Shown here piece by piece: positions 55,478-64,000 of a DNA stretch of 64,000 nucleotides (position 1 is its first letter; each line of letters begins with the position of its first letter). The position numbers and the translations under genes are program-made. A model generated the notes under the pieces. That model saw only the letters and a program-made list of their open reading frames with translations, was not told the DNA's origin and did no database searches. The stretch covers positions 62,001 through 126,000 of the forward strand of contig CAZGKF010000001.1 of assembly GCA_964526475.1 (NCBI GenBank), written 5' to 3'. The DNA comes from CAYVTV01 sp964526475. GTDB lineage: Bacteria; Bacteroidota; Bacteroidia; Bacteroidales; GCA-2748055.

Positions 55478-56386
55478 ATGAAAAACAAAAGCCTGGTATC
55501 AATCAATGATTATACGAAGGAAGATTATCTGCGTATTCTTGACCTTGCAACTGAGTTTGAGGAACAGCCAAATCAGGATATTCTCAGGGGACATATTGTA
55601 GCTACCCTTTTTTTTGAGCCTTCTACACGAACCAGATTAAGTTTTGAAAGTGCGGTAAACCGTTTGGGAGGAAAGATAATTGGATTCTCTGACACCGGGA
55701 CTACAAGCTCAACAAAGGGAGAAACATTAAGGGATACAATAAAAACTGTTTCAAATTACTGTGATCTTATCGTCATGCGTCATCCCTTAGAGGGATCAGC
55801 CCGTTTTGCAAGTGAAGTATCTGATGTGCCGGTGATAAACGCAGGCGATGGAGCTAACCAGCATCCAACCCAAACTCTTCTGGACCTGTATTCCATTCGT
55901 AAAACACAAAACTCCCTTGAAAATCTTAATATTTTCCTGGTAGGCGACCTTAAATATGGTAGGACTGTTCATTCACTGCTTATTGCCATGTCAAAATTTC
56001 ACGCCACATTCTATTTTATTTCTCCCGATGAATTGAAAATGCCTGATGAATATAAAATATATCTCGACAGTTTAGGCCTGACCTATTATGAATACAAAGA
56101 TTTCTCCGATATTGTCCAGGAAGCTGATATAGTTTATATGACAAGAGTTCAGAAGGAAAGGTTTTCAGATCCGATTGAATACGAAAGGACAAAAAATGCT
56201 TATGCATTAAAAATGGATATGCTGCAGAATGTAAAATCAGGAATGAAAGTGCTCCATCCACTGCCAAGGGTGAATGAAATCAACCTGGATGTAGATGAAA
56301 GTGAAAAAGCCTATTATTTCACCCAGGCTCTGAATGGCGTTTTTACACGACAGGCTATTATCTCTATTATTTTAGGCAAAAAATAA
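55478..56386 (+). CDS. pyrB: Aspartate carbamoyltransferase catalytic subunit
   Basis: Joins carbamoyl phosphate and aspartate in pyrimidine synthesis. Carbamoyl-phosphate site FFEPSTRTRLSFESA, MRHPLEG and HPLPRVNEI are present. With the ATG at 55478 it has 302 residues; a TTG at 55451 would add nine. It is followed 9 bases later by the regulatory subunit gene. Confidence 0.96.
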   Translation: MKNKSLVSINDYTKEDYLRILDLATEFEEQPNQDILRGHIVATLFFEPSTRTRLSFESAVNRLGGKIIGFSDTGTTSSTKGETLRDTIKTVSNYCDLIVMRHPLEGSARFASEVSDVPVINAGDGANQHPTQTLLDLYSIRKTQNSLENLNIFLVGDLKYGRTVHSLLIAMSKFHATFYFISPDELKMPDEYKIYLDSLGLTYYEYKDFSDIVQEADIVYMTRVQKERFSDPIEYERTKNAYALKMDMLQNVKSGMKVLHPLPRVNEINLDVDESEKAYYFTQALNGVFTRQAIISIILGKK

Positions 56387-56395
56387 ATCAGACAT

Positions 56396-56863
56396 ATGAC
56401 AATGAAAGACAGAACACATTTGGTTGTGAGTGCTATAAAAAACGGCACAGTTATAGACCACGTCCCTGCAAAAGATTTATTTAAAGTTATTTCTATTTTG
56501 GGGCTTGATCATATTGAGAACCAGATAACTTTTGGGACAAATCTGGAAAGTAAAAAGCTTGGGAGAAAATCTATAATTAAAATTTCCAACTTATTCTTCA
56601 GAAATGAAGACATCAACAAAATAGCACTCGTTGCACCTGCTGCTAAACTGAATATTATTAAAGACTACATAGTGGTTGAGAAAAAAATTGTTGATATTCC
56701 GGACGAGGTAACAGGGATCGTTAAATGCGTTAATCCGAAATGTATTACTAATAATGAAACGGTTAAAACAAAATTCCTGGTTGTTGACAAGCAAAAAGTG
56801 AAATTGAAATGCCATTATTGTGAAAGAATAACCGATGGTTATAACATGGTTATAAGCTCATAA
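56396..56863 (+). CDS. pyrI: Aspartate carbamoyltransferase regulatory subunit
   Basis: Allosteric subunit of 155 residues: N-terminal nucleotide-binding domain (VSAIKNGTVIDHVPA) and C-terminal zinc domain with four cysteines in CVNPKC and CHYC. Its presence implies an ATP/CTP-controlled class B enzyme, as in E. coli. It forms an operon with pyrB. Confidence 0.95.
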   Translation: MTMKDRTHLVVSAIKNGTVIDHVPAKDLFKVISILGLDHIENQITFGTNLESKKLGRKSIIKISNLFFRNEDINKIALVAPAAKLNIIKDYIVVEKKIVDIPDEVTGIVKCVNPKCITNNETVKTKFLVVDKQKVKLKCHYCERITDGYNMVISS

Positions 56864-56954
56864 TACACTATTGTTGACAATAATTGGTCGGGGCAATCCA
56901 GATTCAGTTCCCCTTACAATAAACAAACACAAGTCAATCCCGGCTATAAACACA

Positions 56955-57422
56955 TCATCTTCGAAATCTGTCGATTGATTTAATTAACAATTCATCTTTT
57001 TGTATTTTTTTTAATGCCAGGTACATCAAAATTATGGATATAAATGGAATTATCACCGGCCACAAGAATACACTACGAATTCCGCTTCCCTGTTTTAAGA
57101 TGATTTGAGTAAAAAAATAAATCATACCTACCAGTCCGAAATGCAATATAATATTAAATACACAAAGTCTTATCTGCCTTATCCTCTTCCTGAATTGAAA
57201 AATAGTGACAATATTGATCAGAATTGTAATAATGAGAAGAAATGTAACAGGCCAGGTAGAAACAGAACTAAAAATGCCTGGTTCTATAGCTGCGATCCTG
57301 TTGTGATAAAAGATAAGAAACATATTCCCTTCAAGTTCAAGCTGAGCTAGCGGGAAATAAAAAATGAACAGCATAATAACTGAAGCTGCAAAAAGATAAA
57401 TACTTTGTATTCTCTGTATCAT
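56955..57422 (-). CDS. DUF4293 membrane protein
   Basis: A 155-residue protein with four hydrophobic helices (about 8-24, 50-70, 85-108 and 115-136), beginning MIQRIQSIYLFAASVIML, typical of DUF4293 in Bacteroidota. The function is unknown. A palindromic promoter region lies between it and the divergent SirB1-like gene. Confidence 0.75.
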   Translation of the reverse strand: MIQRIQSIYLFAASVIMLFIFYFPLAQLELEGNMFLIFYHNRIAAIEPGIFSSVSTWPVTFLLIITILINIVTIFQFRKRIRQIRLCVFNIILHFGLVGMIYFFTQIILKQGSGIRSVFLWPVIIPFISIILMYLALKKIQKDELLIKSIDRFRR

Positions 57423-57738
57423 AAAACCAAACTTATCAATTATTTTTCATCAAGAATAATCAGTAATCCTTTACTACCGGTATCGATTATAACTATTTAC
57501 GCATTCTCTGATTTTGAGATATCTATGGCGGGATCAATTCCCCCTTTGTTTTAGAGTTATGTCACTCAGAAAAGCATTAGTAATATTAGCAAACTTCACA
57601 ATACAAAAATAGTTGTATTTTTGATATGAAAAAACTCATCTGTCAATGTTTTTATAACTATAAATAAGAAGCTTAACGCGACATTTTAATAGCTATAATT
57701 AAAGATATTTTTATACACTTGAAAATCGTAGGTTAATA
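57423..57738. other. Divergent gap with palindromic -7 boxes
   Basis: This 316-base gap between DUF4293 and the SirB1-like gene contains CAAAAATA-gttg-TATTTTTG (57604-57623), i.e. a TATTTTTG box on each strand. A 13-codon frame starting at 57626 would begin upstream of the expected transcript start. Nothing else is seen. Confidence 0.6.
57604..57623. promoter_or_regulatory. Bidirectional -7 boxes
   Basis: Two TATTTTTG sequences, one per strand, form a perfect 8-bp inverted repeat with a 4-base spacer. Each matches TAnnTTTG. No TTTG at the -33 positions. They would drive divergent transcription of DUF4293 and the SirB1-like gene. Confidence 0.45.
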
Positions 57739-58590
57739 ATGGATAAGGAACTTAAAGCCATGATTAAACTTTTGGAAGATACTGATGAAGAGGTATCGAA
57801 GGCTGTTACTTTAAGGCTTCAGGAAAAAGGTCCGGATATCATACCGGGACTTGAAAAAGTCTGGGAAAGTTCTGTCAATCAAGAGTTCCAGAATAGAATT
57901 GAAAATATTATTCAAGTCATTCAGTTTAGCCATCTGAAAAAAAATCTGAAAGTGTGGAAAGAAGAAGGAGGAAATGATCTTTTATTTGGAACCTATCTTG
58001 TTGCCAGATATCAATATCCCGATTTGTATTATTCAGAAATAGAAGCCAGAATAGAACAATTGCGAAAGGATGTCTGGCTTGAGATCCACGAAGGGCTCAC
58101 AGCACTTGAGAAGATCAGAGTTATGAATCATGTGTTTTTTGCTTTACATAAGTTTTCCGGAAATACTTCCAACTTTTACTCACCAAGGAACTCTTTTATT
58201 AATCAGGTACTCGAAACAAAAAAAGGGAATCCTATCAGTCTCGCAATACTTTATTCCATTGTTGCTCAAAAACTTGATCTGCCGGTTTATGGTGTGAATC
58301 TTCCTTTAAATTATGTGCTGGCTTATAAAAGTGAATATTATAAAGATGACCCGCTTGGGATTCTCTTCTATATTAATCCTTATAACAGGGGCGCTGTGTT
58401 AAGCAGGAAAGAGATTGATTTTTTTTTATTCGAACAAAAACTTGAACCACACCCGGAATATTATGCACCTTGCACAAATATCACAACATTGGAACGCTTG
58501 TTAAGAAATCTTGTTTTTTCATATGAGAAAATGGGGTATCCCGAAAAAACTGAACAAATCAATGAATTATTAAAAATTATAACATCCTGA
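57739..58590 (+). CDS. SirB1-like transglutaminase-family protein
   Basis: A 283-residue protein: N-terminal helical repeats (about 1-75, HEAT-like), then a SirB1/transglutaminase-like domain with the signature NSFINQVLETKKGNPISLAILYS in two parts and VYGVNLPLNYVLAY. The usual catalytic Cys is not seen at the expected place (GNPISLA), so it is probably not an active transglutaminase. Function unknown; family members have been linked to protein complexes. Confidence 0.7.
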   Translation: MDKELKAMIKLLEDTDEEVSKAVTLRLQEKGPDIIPGLEKVWESSVNQEFQNRIENIIQVIQFSHLKKNLKVWKEEGGNDLLFGTYLVARYQYPDLYYSEIEARIEQLRKDVWLEIHEGLTALEKIRVMNHVFFALHKFSGNTSNFYSPRNSFINQVLETKKGNPISLAILYSIVAQKLDLPVYGVNLPLNYVLAYKSEYYKDDPLGILFYINPYNRGAVLSRKEIDFFLFEQKLEPHPEYYAPCTNITTLERLLRNLVFSYEKMGYPEKTEQINELLKIITS

Positions 58591-58601
58591 CTAAGAATAC
58601 C

Positions 58602-59657
58602 TCAACTTCCCTTATAATAATCCCTGAACCATATAATGAATTGTTTAATCCCCTCTTCAATTGAGGTAGCGGGATGATAATTATAATCATTGATAAGCCC
58701 TTCTACATCTGCCCATGTTTTCTCAACATCTCCGGGTTGAAGTGGCAACATTTCTATGTCAGCCCTTTTCCCTGTGTTATTTTCAATCGCATGAATAAAA
58801 TCCAATAATTTAACAGGTCTGTTATTCCCAATATTATACAATCTGTAGGGAGCGGAGGATGAAGAAGGATTTGGAGAAAAATGGTCATAATTGTTATTAT
58901 ATACCGGAGGATTATTAATTATTTTCTCTATACCTTTGATAATATCATCAACATATGTGAAATCTCTTTCCATATTACCAAAATTATAGACCTGGATTTT
59001 CTCTCCTTTAATAATTGACCGTGTAAATATAAAGAGTGCCATATCAGGTCGTCCCCATGGGCCATAAACAGTAAAGAACCTCAATCCGGTTGCAGGAATC
59101 CCATACAGATGGCTATAGGTATGAGCCATTAACTCATTTGCTTTTTTTGTTGCGGCATAAAGGCTGGCTGGATGATCAACATTATCATTCACAGTGAAAG
59201 GCATTGACCTGTTTAGGCCATATACGCTTGATGATGAAGCAAATAATAAATGCTTAACAGGGTATTTTCTGCAGGCTTCCAGAATATTCAGAAAACCTTG
59301 AACATTACTGCTGATATATGTATCAGGATTAGAGAGACTATAACGTACTCCTGCCTGGGCAGCAAGATTAATTACGACTTCAGGTTTAAAATATTCAAAG
59401 AGATTAAGGAGCCCATCTTTATCTTCCAGTGAAAGCCTTGCAAAACGGTATGATTTATTTTTGGAACTATTTATTAGTTTTCCACTATTTCCCTTTCCGG
59501 CATCAATACCTGCATAAAGCAGTCTGTCGTATTTAAGAGATACATCGTAATAGGTATTTATGTTATCAATCCCTAATACTTCATTCTGAAGTTGAATAAG
59601 CTGGTTTGCCATATGGAACCCAATGAAACCTGCTGTTCCGGTAATAAGTATTCTCAT
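58602..59657 (-). CDS. NAD-dependent epimerase, UDP-glucuronate 4-epimerase type
   Basis: Short-chain dehydrogenase fold: Rossmann motif ITGTAGFIGFH, catalytic Ser in SSSSVYG and Tyr-x3-Lys in YAATKK. The N-terminal IDNINTYYDVSLKYDRL and the RFFTVYGPWGRPDMALF segments are typical of UDP-glucuronate 4-epimerases that make UDP-galacturonate for surface polysaccharide. 351 residues. It lies 6 bases after rny on the same strand. Confidence 0.85.
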   Translation of the reverse strand: MRILITGTAGFIGFHMANQLIQLQNEVLGIDNINTYYDVSLKYDRLLYAGIDAGKGNSGKLINSSKNKSYRFARLSLEDKDGLLNLFEYFKPEVVINLAAQAGVRYSLSNPDTYISSNVQGFLNILEACRKYPVKHLLFASSSSVYGLNRSMPFTVNDNVDHPASLYAATKKANELMAHTYSHLYGIPATGLRFFTVYGPWGRPDMALFIFTRSIIKGEKIQVYNFGNMERDFTYVDDIIKGIEKIINNPPVYNNNYDHFSPNPSSSSAPYRLYNIGNNRPVKLLDFIHAIENNTGKRADIEMLPLQPGDVEKTWADVEGLINDYNYHPATSIEEGIKQFIIWFRDYYKGS

Positions 59658-59663
59658 CCTGTT

Positions 59664-61238
59664 CTATTTTGCGTAGCTAACAGCTCTCGTTTCACGGATT
59701 ACAGTTATTTTGACCTGCCCGGGGTAGGTCATTTCATCCTGTATCTTTCTGGCAATATCGTAAGAAAGTGATTCAACCTCTTTATCAGAAACTTTTTCAG
59801 CTCCAACAATAACCCTTAATTCACGACCAGCCTGAATTGCATAGGTTTTAAGTACACCTGGATATGAGAGTGCAAGTGATTCAAGTTCTTTAAGGCGTTT
59901 AATATAGGCTTCCACAATTTCTCTCCGGGCACCAGGCCTTGCCCCGGATATGGCATCACAAACCTGAACGATAGGAGCAATAAGGGTTGTCATTTCAACT
60001 TCATCATGGTGAGAGCCTATAGCATTGCAAATTTCAGGTTTTTCCTTAAATCTTTCAGCCATTTTCATACCAAGTACTGCATGAGGCAATTCCGGTTCAT
60101 CATCAGGCACTTTCCCAATATCATGCAGAAGTCCTGCCCTTTTTGCCAGTTTAGAATTAAGACCAAGCTCCGTAGCCATAATTGCACAGAGGTTTGCAAC
60201 CTCCCGTGAATGCTGCAAAAGGTTCTGTCCATAGGATGAACGGTACTTCATCTTACCAATTATTCTTACAAGTTCAGGGTGAAGCCCGTGAACACCAAGA
60301 TCAATGGAGGTTCTTTTTCCAATTTCAATGATTTCCTCTTCAACCTGCTTCTTTGTTTTTTCAACAACTTCCTCAATTCTTGCAGGATGAATCCGACCAT
60401 CTGAAACAAGCTGATGCAAAGAAAGTCTGGCGATTTCCCTTCTTACCGGATCAAAAGCTGAAAGTACAATAGCTTCAGGAGTATCGTCCACAATAATCTC
60501 TACGCCTGTTGATGCTTCAAGTGCCCTGATATTACGACCCTCGCGACCTATGATCCTTCCTTTCAACTCATCATTGTCAATATTAAAAACAGTTATGGAA
60601 TTCTCAATGGCAGTTTCAGTAGCTAAACGCTGAATGGATTCAATAATTATCTTTTTAGCATCCCGGTTGGCCGTCATTTTAGCCTCTTCCATTATTTCAT
60701 TAATAAGAGACATCGCTTCGTGTTGGGCCTCATCTTTTAAGGATTCAATAAGCTGTGCTTTAGCTTCGGTAACAGGAATACCTGCAACAGATTCAAGCTT
60801 TTCAACTTGTTGTTTATGAATTCTCTCTAACTCATCCCTTTTTTTACTGATAATATCAAGTTGATTATTCAGATTATCCTTTAAAGTATCAACTTCATTA
60901 TTTTTTTTCTGGATATCTTCCAGTTTCTGAGATAATATCAACTCTTTCTGTTTTAATTCGCTTTCTCTCTGATTGGCTCTCTGACCCCTTTCATTTATTA
61001 TTTTCTCATGTTCCGATTTAAGCTGAAAAAATTTCTCTTTTGCCTGAAGAATCTTTTCTTTCCTGATCACTTCTGCTTCTGCTTCTGCATCTCTGATTAT
61101 ATTCTTTCCTTTTCTTTGCCTGTTAAGACCAATTATCAGATATGTTAAAATACCTCCTGCTGCTACACCTGAAATACCTATAATCAGATACCACCATGCC
61201 GGCAAAACCATTATAAATTCAAATATTGTTTCTTTCAT
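59664..61238 (-). CDS. rny: Ribonuclease Y
   Basis: Membrane-bound endoribonuclease that begins mRNA decay. With the ATG at 61238 it has 524 residues: one N-terminal membrane helix (about 12-38), a long coiled coil (about 40-200), a KH domain with GRIIGREGRNIRALE, and an HD domain with LLHDIGKVPDD. An upstream in-frame start at 61310 is rejected because it falls inside the 6S RNA. The epimerase gene follows 6 bases later. Confidence 0.95.
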   Translation of the reverse strand: MKETIFEFIMVLPAWWYLIIGISGVAAGGILTYLIIGLNRQRKGKNIIRDAEAEAEVIRKEKILQAKEKFFQLKSEHEKIINERGQRANQRESELKQKELILSQKLEDIQKKNNEVDTLKDNLNNQLDIISKKRDELERIHKQQVEKLESVAGIPVTEAKAQLIESLKDEAQHEAMSLINEIMEEAKMTANRDAKKIIIESIQRLATETAIENSITVFNIDNDELKGRIIGREGRNIRALEASTGVEIIVDDTPEAIVLSAFDPVRREIARLSLHQLVSDGRIHPARIEEVVEKTKKQVEEEIIEIGKRTSIDLGVHGLHPELVRIIGKMKYRSSYGQNLLQHSREVANLCAIMATELGLNSKLAKRAGLLHDIGKVPDDEPELPHAVLGMKMAERFKEKPEICNAIGSHHDEVEMTTLIAPIVQVCDAISGARPGARREIVEAYIKRLKELESLALSYPGVLKTYAIQAGRELRVIVGAEKVSDKEVESLSYDIARKIQDEMTYPGQVKITVIRETRAVSYAK

Positions 61239-61260
61239 GACTTTAATTATAAGCTTACAT

Positions 61261-61458
61261 AAAAAAACCCGCAAAGTTTCTTCAAAAATTAAGAAAACCC
61301 CAATTAACATGGGTGGAGTCGCCAGAACGTGTTAAGATTCCACTGATTTCCGAAGAAATTCTCCCGAAGGAGATGCGGCCTTCTTTTGACATACCGAGCA
61401 TAACTCCAATGTGGTAAGTGTTGAGTTTACCTTAAATGATTGAAGAAACAATGCGGGT
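61261..61458 (-). ncRNA. ssrS: 6S RNA
   Basis: Between zapA and rny on the minus strand. The 5' end (61440-61458) and 3' end (61267-61285) form a 19-base closing stem with 17 matches, followed by seven T residues. Inner stems pair GGAGT with ACTCC, and two short hairpins have TTCG loops. The rod shape, the length of about 190 bases and the zapA neighbourhood fit 6S RNA, which binds RNA polymerase holoenzyme in stationary phase. Family assignment is by shape and location. Confidence 0.8.
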
Positions 61459-61483
61459 AATAAAAATTATTTAAAGAACGTTA

Positions 61484-61774
61484 TTACTCTTTCCTTAGGT
61501 AACCTTCAAGTTCATTTACAAGTTCTTTTACATTCTCTTCAAATGGAGCTTTCTCCATCTGTCCTTCACAGTCAATAAGCTTAATAACAAACTGTAATGC
61601 CGCCATGGCTATAAAATCCTGCGTATCCTTGTCTGTATATCTTTGCTTATATTGTAAAACCTTTTCATTTATTAAACTTGCTGCTTTTCTTATTTTCTCT
61701 TCATCTTCACGATCAACTTTTAAAGGATAATATCTATCTGCCACATTTACCCTGATGGATAATTTATCCTCCAT
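61484..61774 (-). CDS. zapA: Cell division protein ZapA
   Basis: A 96-residue protein that crosslinks FtsZ filaments: N-terminal RVNVADRYYPLKVDREDEEKIR followed by a C-terminal helix. It follows a small coiled-coil gene by 10 bases and precedes the 6S RNA, a frequent arrangement in many bacteria. Confidence 0.88.
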   Translation of the reverse strand: MEDKLSIRVNVADRYYPLKVDREDEEKIRKAASLINEKVLQYKQRYTDKDTQDFIAMAALQFVIKLIDCEGQMEKAPFEENVKELVNELEGYLRKE

Positions 61775-61784
61775 ACAATTTATT

Positions 61785-62078
61785 TTAACGATTCAAAAGA
61801 GCAATACATTTATCAATTTCCCGCACAATCCGGTTTACTTTTTGCCTGGCATCACTCCCATCTTCACTTCCAGCCAAAATAAGTTTTGTCATTTTTATTG
61901 TACTATTTATTTTTTCAAGTTCTGAAATACGTTTTTCCTGCACACTCATCCTGCTGACCATTTTATTTCTTTCCTCCAGAAGTTCATCCTTCTCCTGCTT
62001 CTCATTTTCATAAAGCGCAATAATTTCTTTAATTCTGGATCTTAGCGTTCCGAGTATTTCTATCTGGTCAGCCTTCAT
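61785..62078 (-). CDS. Small coiled-coil protein upstream of zapA
   Basis: A 97-residue protein that is almost entirely coiled coil (about 10-65, rich in Glu, Lys and Leu). The ATG at 62078 is preferred because the -7 box would place transcription start near 62091; a GTG at 62084 would add two residues. It may be a partner of ZapA (as other small coiled-coil proteins upstream of zapA are), but no name is supported. Confidence 0.6.
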   Translation of the reverse strand: MKADQIEILGTLRSRIKEIIALYENEKQEKDELLEERNKMVSRMSVQEKRISELEKINSTIKMTKLILAGSEDGSDARQKVNRIVREIDKCIALLNR

Positions 62079-62097
62079 TTGCACTAGTTAATTAATA

Positions 62098-62105
62098 CAA
62101 ATATA
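62098..62105 (-). promoter_or_regulatory. -7 box of the zapA operon
   Basis: Minus-strand TATATTTG fits TAnnTTTG, 19 bases before the ATG at 62078. No clear -33 element. It would drive the coiled-coil gene, zapA and possibly 6S RNA. Confidence 0.5.
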
Positions 62106-62314
62106 ATATTGCTTTTACAAATAAAAAAATCCCTGACTGTTTTTCAACCGTAAATTTTCCATTTTTAAAGAATAAAGACCTTTTTAATTGAACTATCAAA
62201 GAATTATTCCGGAAAAACAATTCGTTTATAAAAAAAAATATTCTTATTTTAAATTTTTAAGAGGAATATTATAGTTTTACAACTGTTCCTGGTATTAACA
62301 CACAGGTTTTCTAT

Positions 62315-64000
62315 ATGAAGATATTGATTTTTGCTTCGCTGCTGCAATGTATGTGTAATTTCATTCTTTGTCAGTCCTCACTTCAGTTCAATCCTCCTTT
62401 GGATATTCCATTGTTTCTTAGCGGTAGTTTTGGCGAATTAAGAAAGGGTAGTTTTCATGCTGGCATTGATTTACGTACCCAGGGTGTAATCAGAAAAAGG
62501 GTTTTTTCCATAGATGACGGATATGTGTCAAGAATAAGAATCCAAACAGGAGGCTACGGTAAAGCCCTGTATATTGATCATCCCGGAGGATTTACCTCTG
62601 TATATGCGCATCTTGACAATTATAATGATATTATTGATAGTTATATAAAAAACATCCAATACGAGAAAAAGTCTCATACTGTTGAAATATTTCCTGAAAA
62701 AACCATGTTCCCTGTAAAAAAGGGCGATTTTATAGCTTTCTCAGGTAATACTGGAAGCTCGGGAGGACCTCATCTGCATTTTGAAATAAGGGAAACAAAG
62801 GGTCAAATACCTTTAAACCCATTATTAATCAGCAACTTTAATATAACTGACAAGACAAGACCTGTATTGCATACACTTGCTGTATATCCTCTTGATTCAG
62901 TGAGCCAGGTTAATTCAGGAAATGCTCCGGTATACTTTCCATTGGAAAAATCTGATAAGGGTGTATATAAGATCTCCGGAAATCAATCAATCAGTATATC
63001 TGGAAAAACAGGATTTGGTCTGGAAACCTTTGATTTTCTTGATGGAAGTTCTATCAGATGCGGGGTTTATAGCATCGAAATAAGAATGAGAGAGAAAACA
63101 ATTTATCATTTTGTTGCAGATAAATTTCCCTATTCAGAATCACGATATGTTAATGCTCATATTGATTATCCTGCCCAACAAAAAATGAATAAAAGAATTA
63201 ATCTTTTATTCAGAAAACCTAATAACCGACTCTCTCTTTACAAAACTCTTGTTTATGATGGCATAATTAAATTAAATCCGGCTGAAAATCAGGAAATGAA
63301 AATCATTGTGAGAGATGCAGCAGGAAATGAATCAACCCTTACCTTTATTGCAACAGGTGTTGAGCACAATCCGGTTTCGAAAGCTAAAATTCCGGGGTAT
63401 GCAGCTGTCTTCCGATGGACTGAAAGTAACAGTTATAAAGATACAAATTCCAGAATATTTATACCACAAGGTGCTCTTTATGAAGATATTCTGTTTAAAT
63501 ATTCCGTTTCGGATACAAAGCATAATTTCTATCCGTTCTACCATTTTATACACGACAGCATTACTCCAATTCACCGTCAGGCAACTCTCAGTTTAAAGGC
63601 TGATGCTATTCCTGAAAAATACCGGAACAAAACAGTGATCACTAAAATTAATAATAACGGTAAGAACATTAGTCATGGAGGAACATGGGAGAATGACTGG
63701 ATCAGGGCAAATATAAGCGAATTTGGTGTTTATAGTCTTGATATCGATACTATTCCTCCAATTATTAAACCTGTAAATATTTTTTATGGAAAAAATATGA
63801 AAGATGTGCCCTCCATACGTTTTACAGTTGAGGATAATCTCAGTGATATTAACTCATATTACGGATACATTGATAATAAGTGGGTGTTATTTGAATACGA
63901 CCCGAAAAATAAGTTACTTTTTTATACATTTGATAAACAAAGACTTCAAAAAGATAAAGACCATGAACTTGAACTTTATGTTACAGATGGGACAGGGAAT
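62315..64000 (+). CDS. M23-family peptidase (partial, runs off the window)
   Basis: An open frame from ATG 62315 to the window end (562 codons so far, no stop). A short signal peptide (MKILIFASLLQCMCNFILCQ) precedes a LytM domain at about 30-175: zinc ligands in GSFHAGIDLRT (His, Asp) and in SGGPHLHFEIR (HLH). LytM enzymes cut peptidoglycan cross-links. The region beyond about 190 contains beta-rich repeats of unknown role. The missing C terminus could be a sorting or binding domain. Confidence 0.85.
   Translation, partial: MKILIFASLLQCMCNFILCQSSLQFNPPLDIPLFLSGSFGELRKGSFHAGIDLRTQGVIRKRVFSIDDGYVSRIRIQTGGYGKALYIDHPGGFTSVYAHLDNYNDIIDSYIKNIQYEKKSHTVEIFPEKTMFPVKKGDFIAFSGNTGSSGGPHLHFEIRETKGQIPLNPLLISNFNITDKTRPVLHTLAVYPLDSVSQVNSGNAPVYFPLEKSDKGVYKISGNQSISISGKTGFGLETFDFLDGSSIRCGVYSIEIRMREKTIYHFVADKFPYSESRYVNAHIDYPAQQKMNKRINLLFRKPNNRLSLYKTLVYDGIIKLNPAENQEMKIIVRDAAGNESTLTFIATGVEHNPVSKAKIPGYAAVFRWTESNSYKDTNSRIFIPQGALYEDILFKYSVSDTKHNFYPFYHFIHDSITPIHRQATLSLKADAIPEKYRNKTVITKINNNGKNISHGGTWENDWIRANISEFGVYSLDIDTIPPIIKPVNIFYGKNMKDVPSIRFTVEDNLSDINSYYGYIDNKWVLFEYDPKNKLLFYTFDKQRLQKDKDHELELYVTDGTGN

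Noticed and set aside
57626..57667. A 13-codon frame (MKKLICQCFYNYK) as a leader peptide
   Set aside because: It starts within 3 bases of the -7 box, so it would lie upstream of the transcript start.
61239..61310. Extension of rny to 61310
   Set aside because: The segment is part of the 6S RNA closing stem and terminator; the ATG at 61238 gives a normal N terminus.
1..64000. CRISPR arrays, tRNA or rRNA genes, prophage
   Set aside because: Read on both strands, no spaced direct repeats, cloverleaf sequences or phage genes were noticed. A tRNAscan or Rfam search would confirm.

Overview
The window looks like an ordinary chromosomal stretch from a Bacteroidota organism, probably of the Bacteroidales/Marinilabiliales type. 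The grounds are low GC, almost no Shine-Dalgarno sequences, promoters of the Bacteroidota form (TTTG, about 19-20 bases, then TAnnTTTG), two secreted proteins with type IX secretion (T9SS) C-terminal sorting domains, and several families largely confined to this phylum (DUF4465, DUF4293, the Bacteroidota LptD-like protein). There is no rRNA, tRNA, CRISPR array, prophage or transposase gene.

Layout. 1-6,220 (minus strand): a complete trpE-G-D-C-F-B operon preceded by a leader peptide with three consecutive Trp codons and an intrinsic terminator, i.e. a ribosome-mediated attenuator. 6,373-10,260 (minus): a sugar-1-kinase-like phosphotransferase, a nucleotidyltransferase and an SSF symporter, probably a sugar salvage set. 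10,472-15,190: truA, then a translationally coupled minus-strand group TPR protein, ComA-like phosphosulfolactate synthase, DUF368 (undecaprenyl-phosphate translocase family) and aroE. 15,270-17,891: a large GH84-like lipoprotein. 18,132-22,165: ffh, folD, argS. 22,469-23,593: a glycosyltransferase. 23,590-30,612 (minus): a cobalamin-riboswitch operon with a DUF4465 lipoprotein, a secreted trypsin-like/fasciclin protease, and a BtuF/BtuC/BtuD-type importer with two small unknown proteins. 30,809-31,000: a MITE-like repeat abutting ligA. 31,021-39,573: ligA, an unknown gene, dapA, lipB, lipA, secA. 39,802-47,901: a secreted C1A cysteine protease, ferritin, icd, dnaX, rpsF-rpsR-rplI, RidA. 48,002-54,683: an LptD-like protein, an amidase, an MCE/MlaD protein, dnaA. 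54,770-59,657: an IMPACT-family protein, pyrB-pyrI, DUF4293, a SirB1-like protein, a UDP-glucuronate epimerase. 59,664-62,078: rny, 6S RNA, zapA and a small coiled-coil gene. 62,315-64,000: the start of an M23 peptidase gene cut by the window edge.

The most informative non-coding or recoding signals are: the trp attenuator with a matching antiterminator segment; the B12 riboswitch that ties an unexpected secreted protease to vitamin uptake; a run of ten A residues in dnaX exactly at the domain III boundary, with a stop two codons after a -1 shift (a predicted short gamma form); a 26-bp perfect palindrome inside the DNA-recognition motif of dnaA; a 6S RNA with a long closing stem between zapA and rny; and an orphan terminator with tandem repeats upstream of argS. 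I see no large unknown multi-gene system. The most plausible under-described biology is the protease-containing B12 locus.
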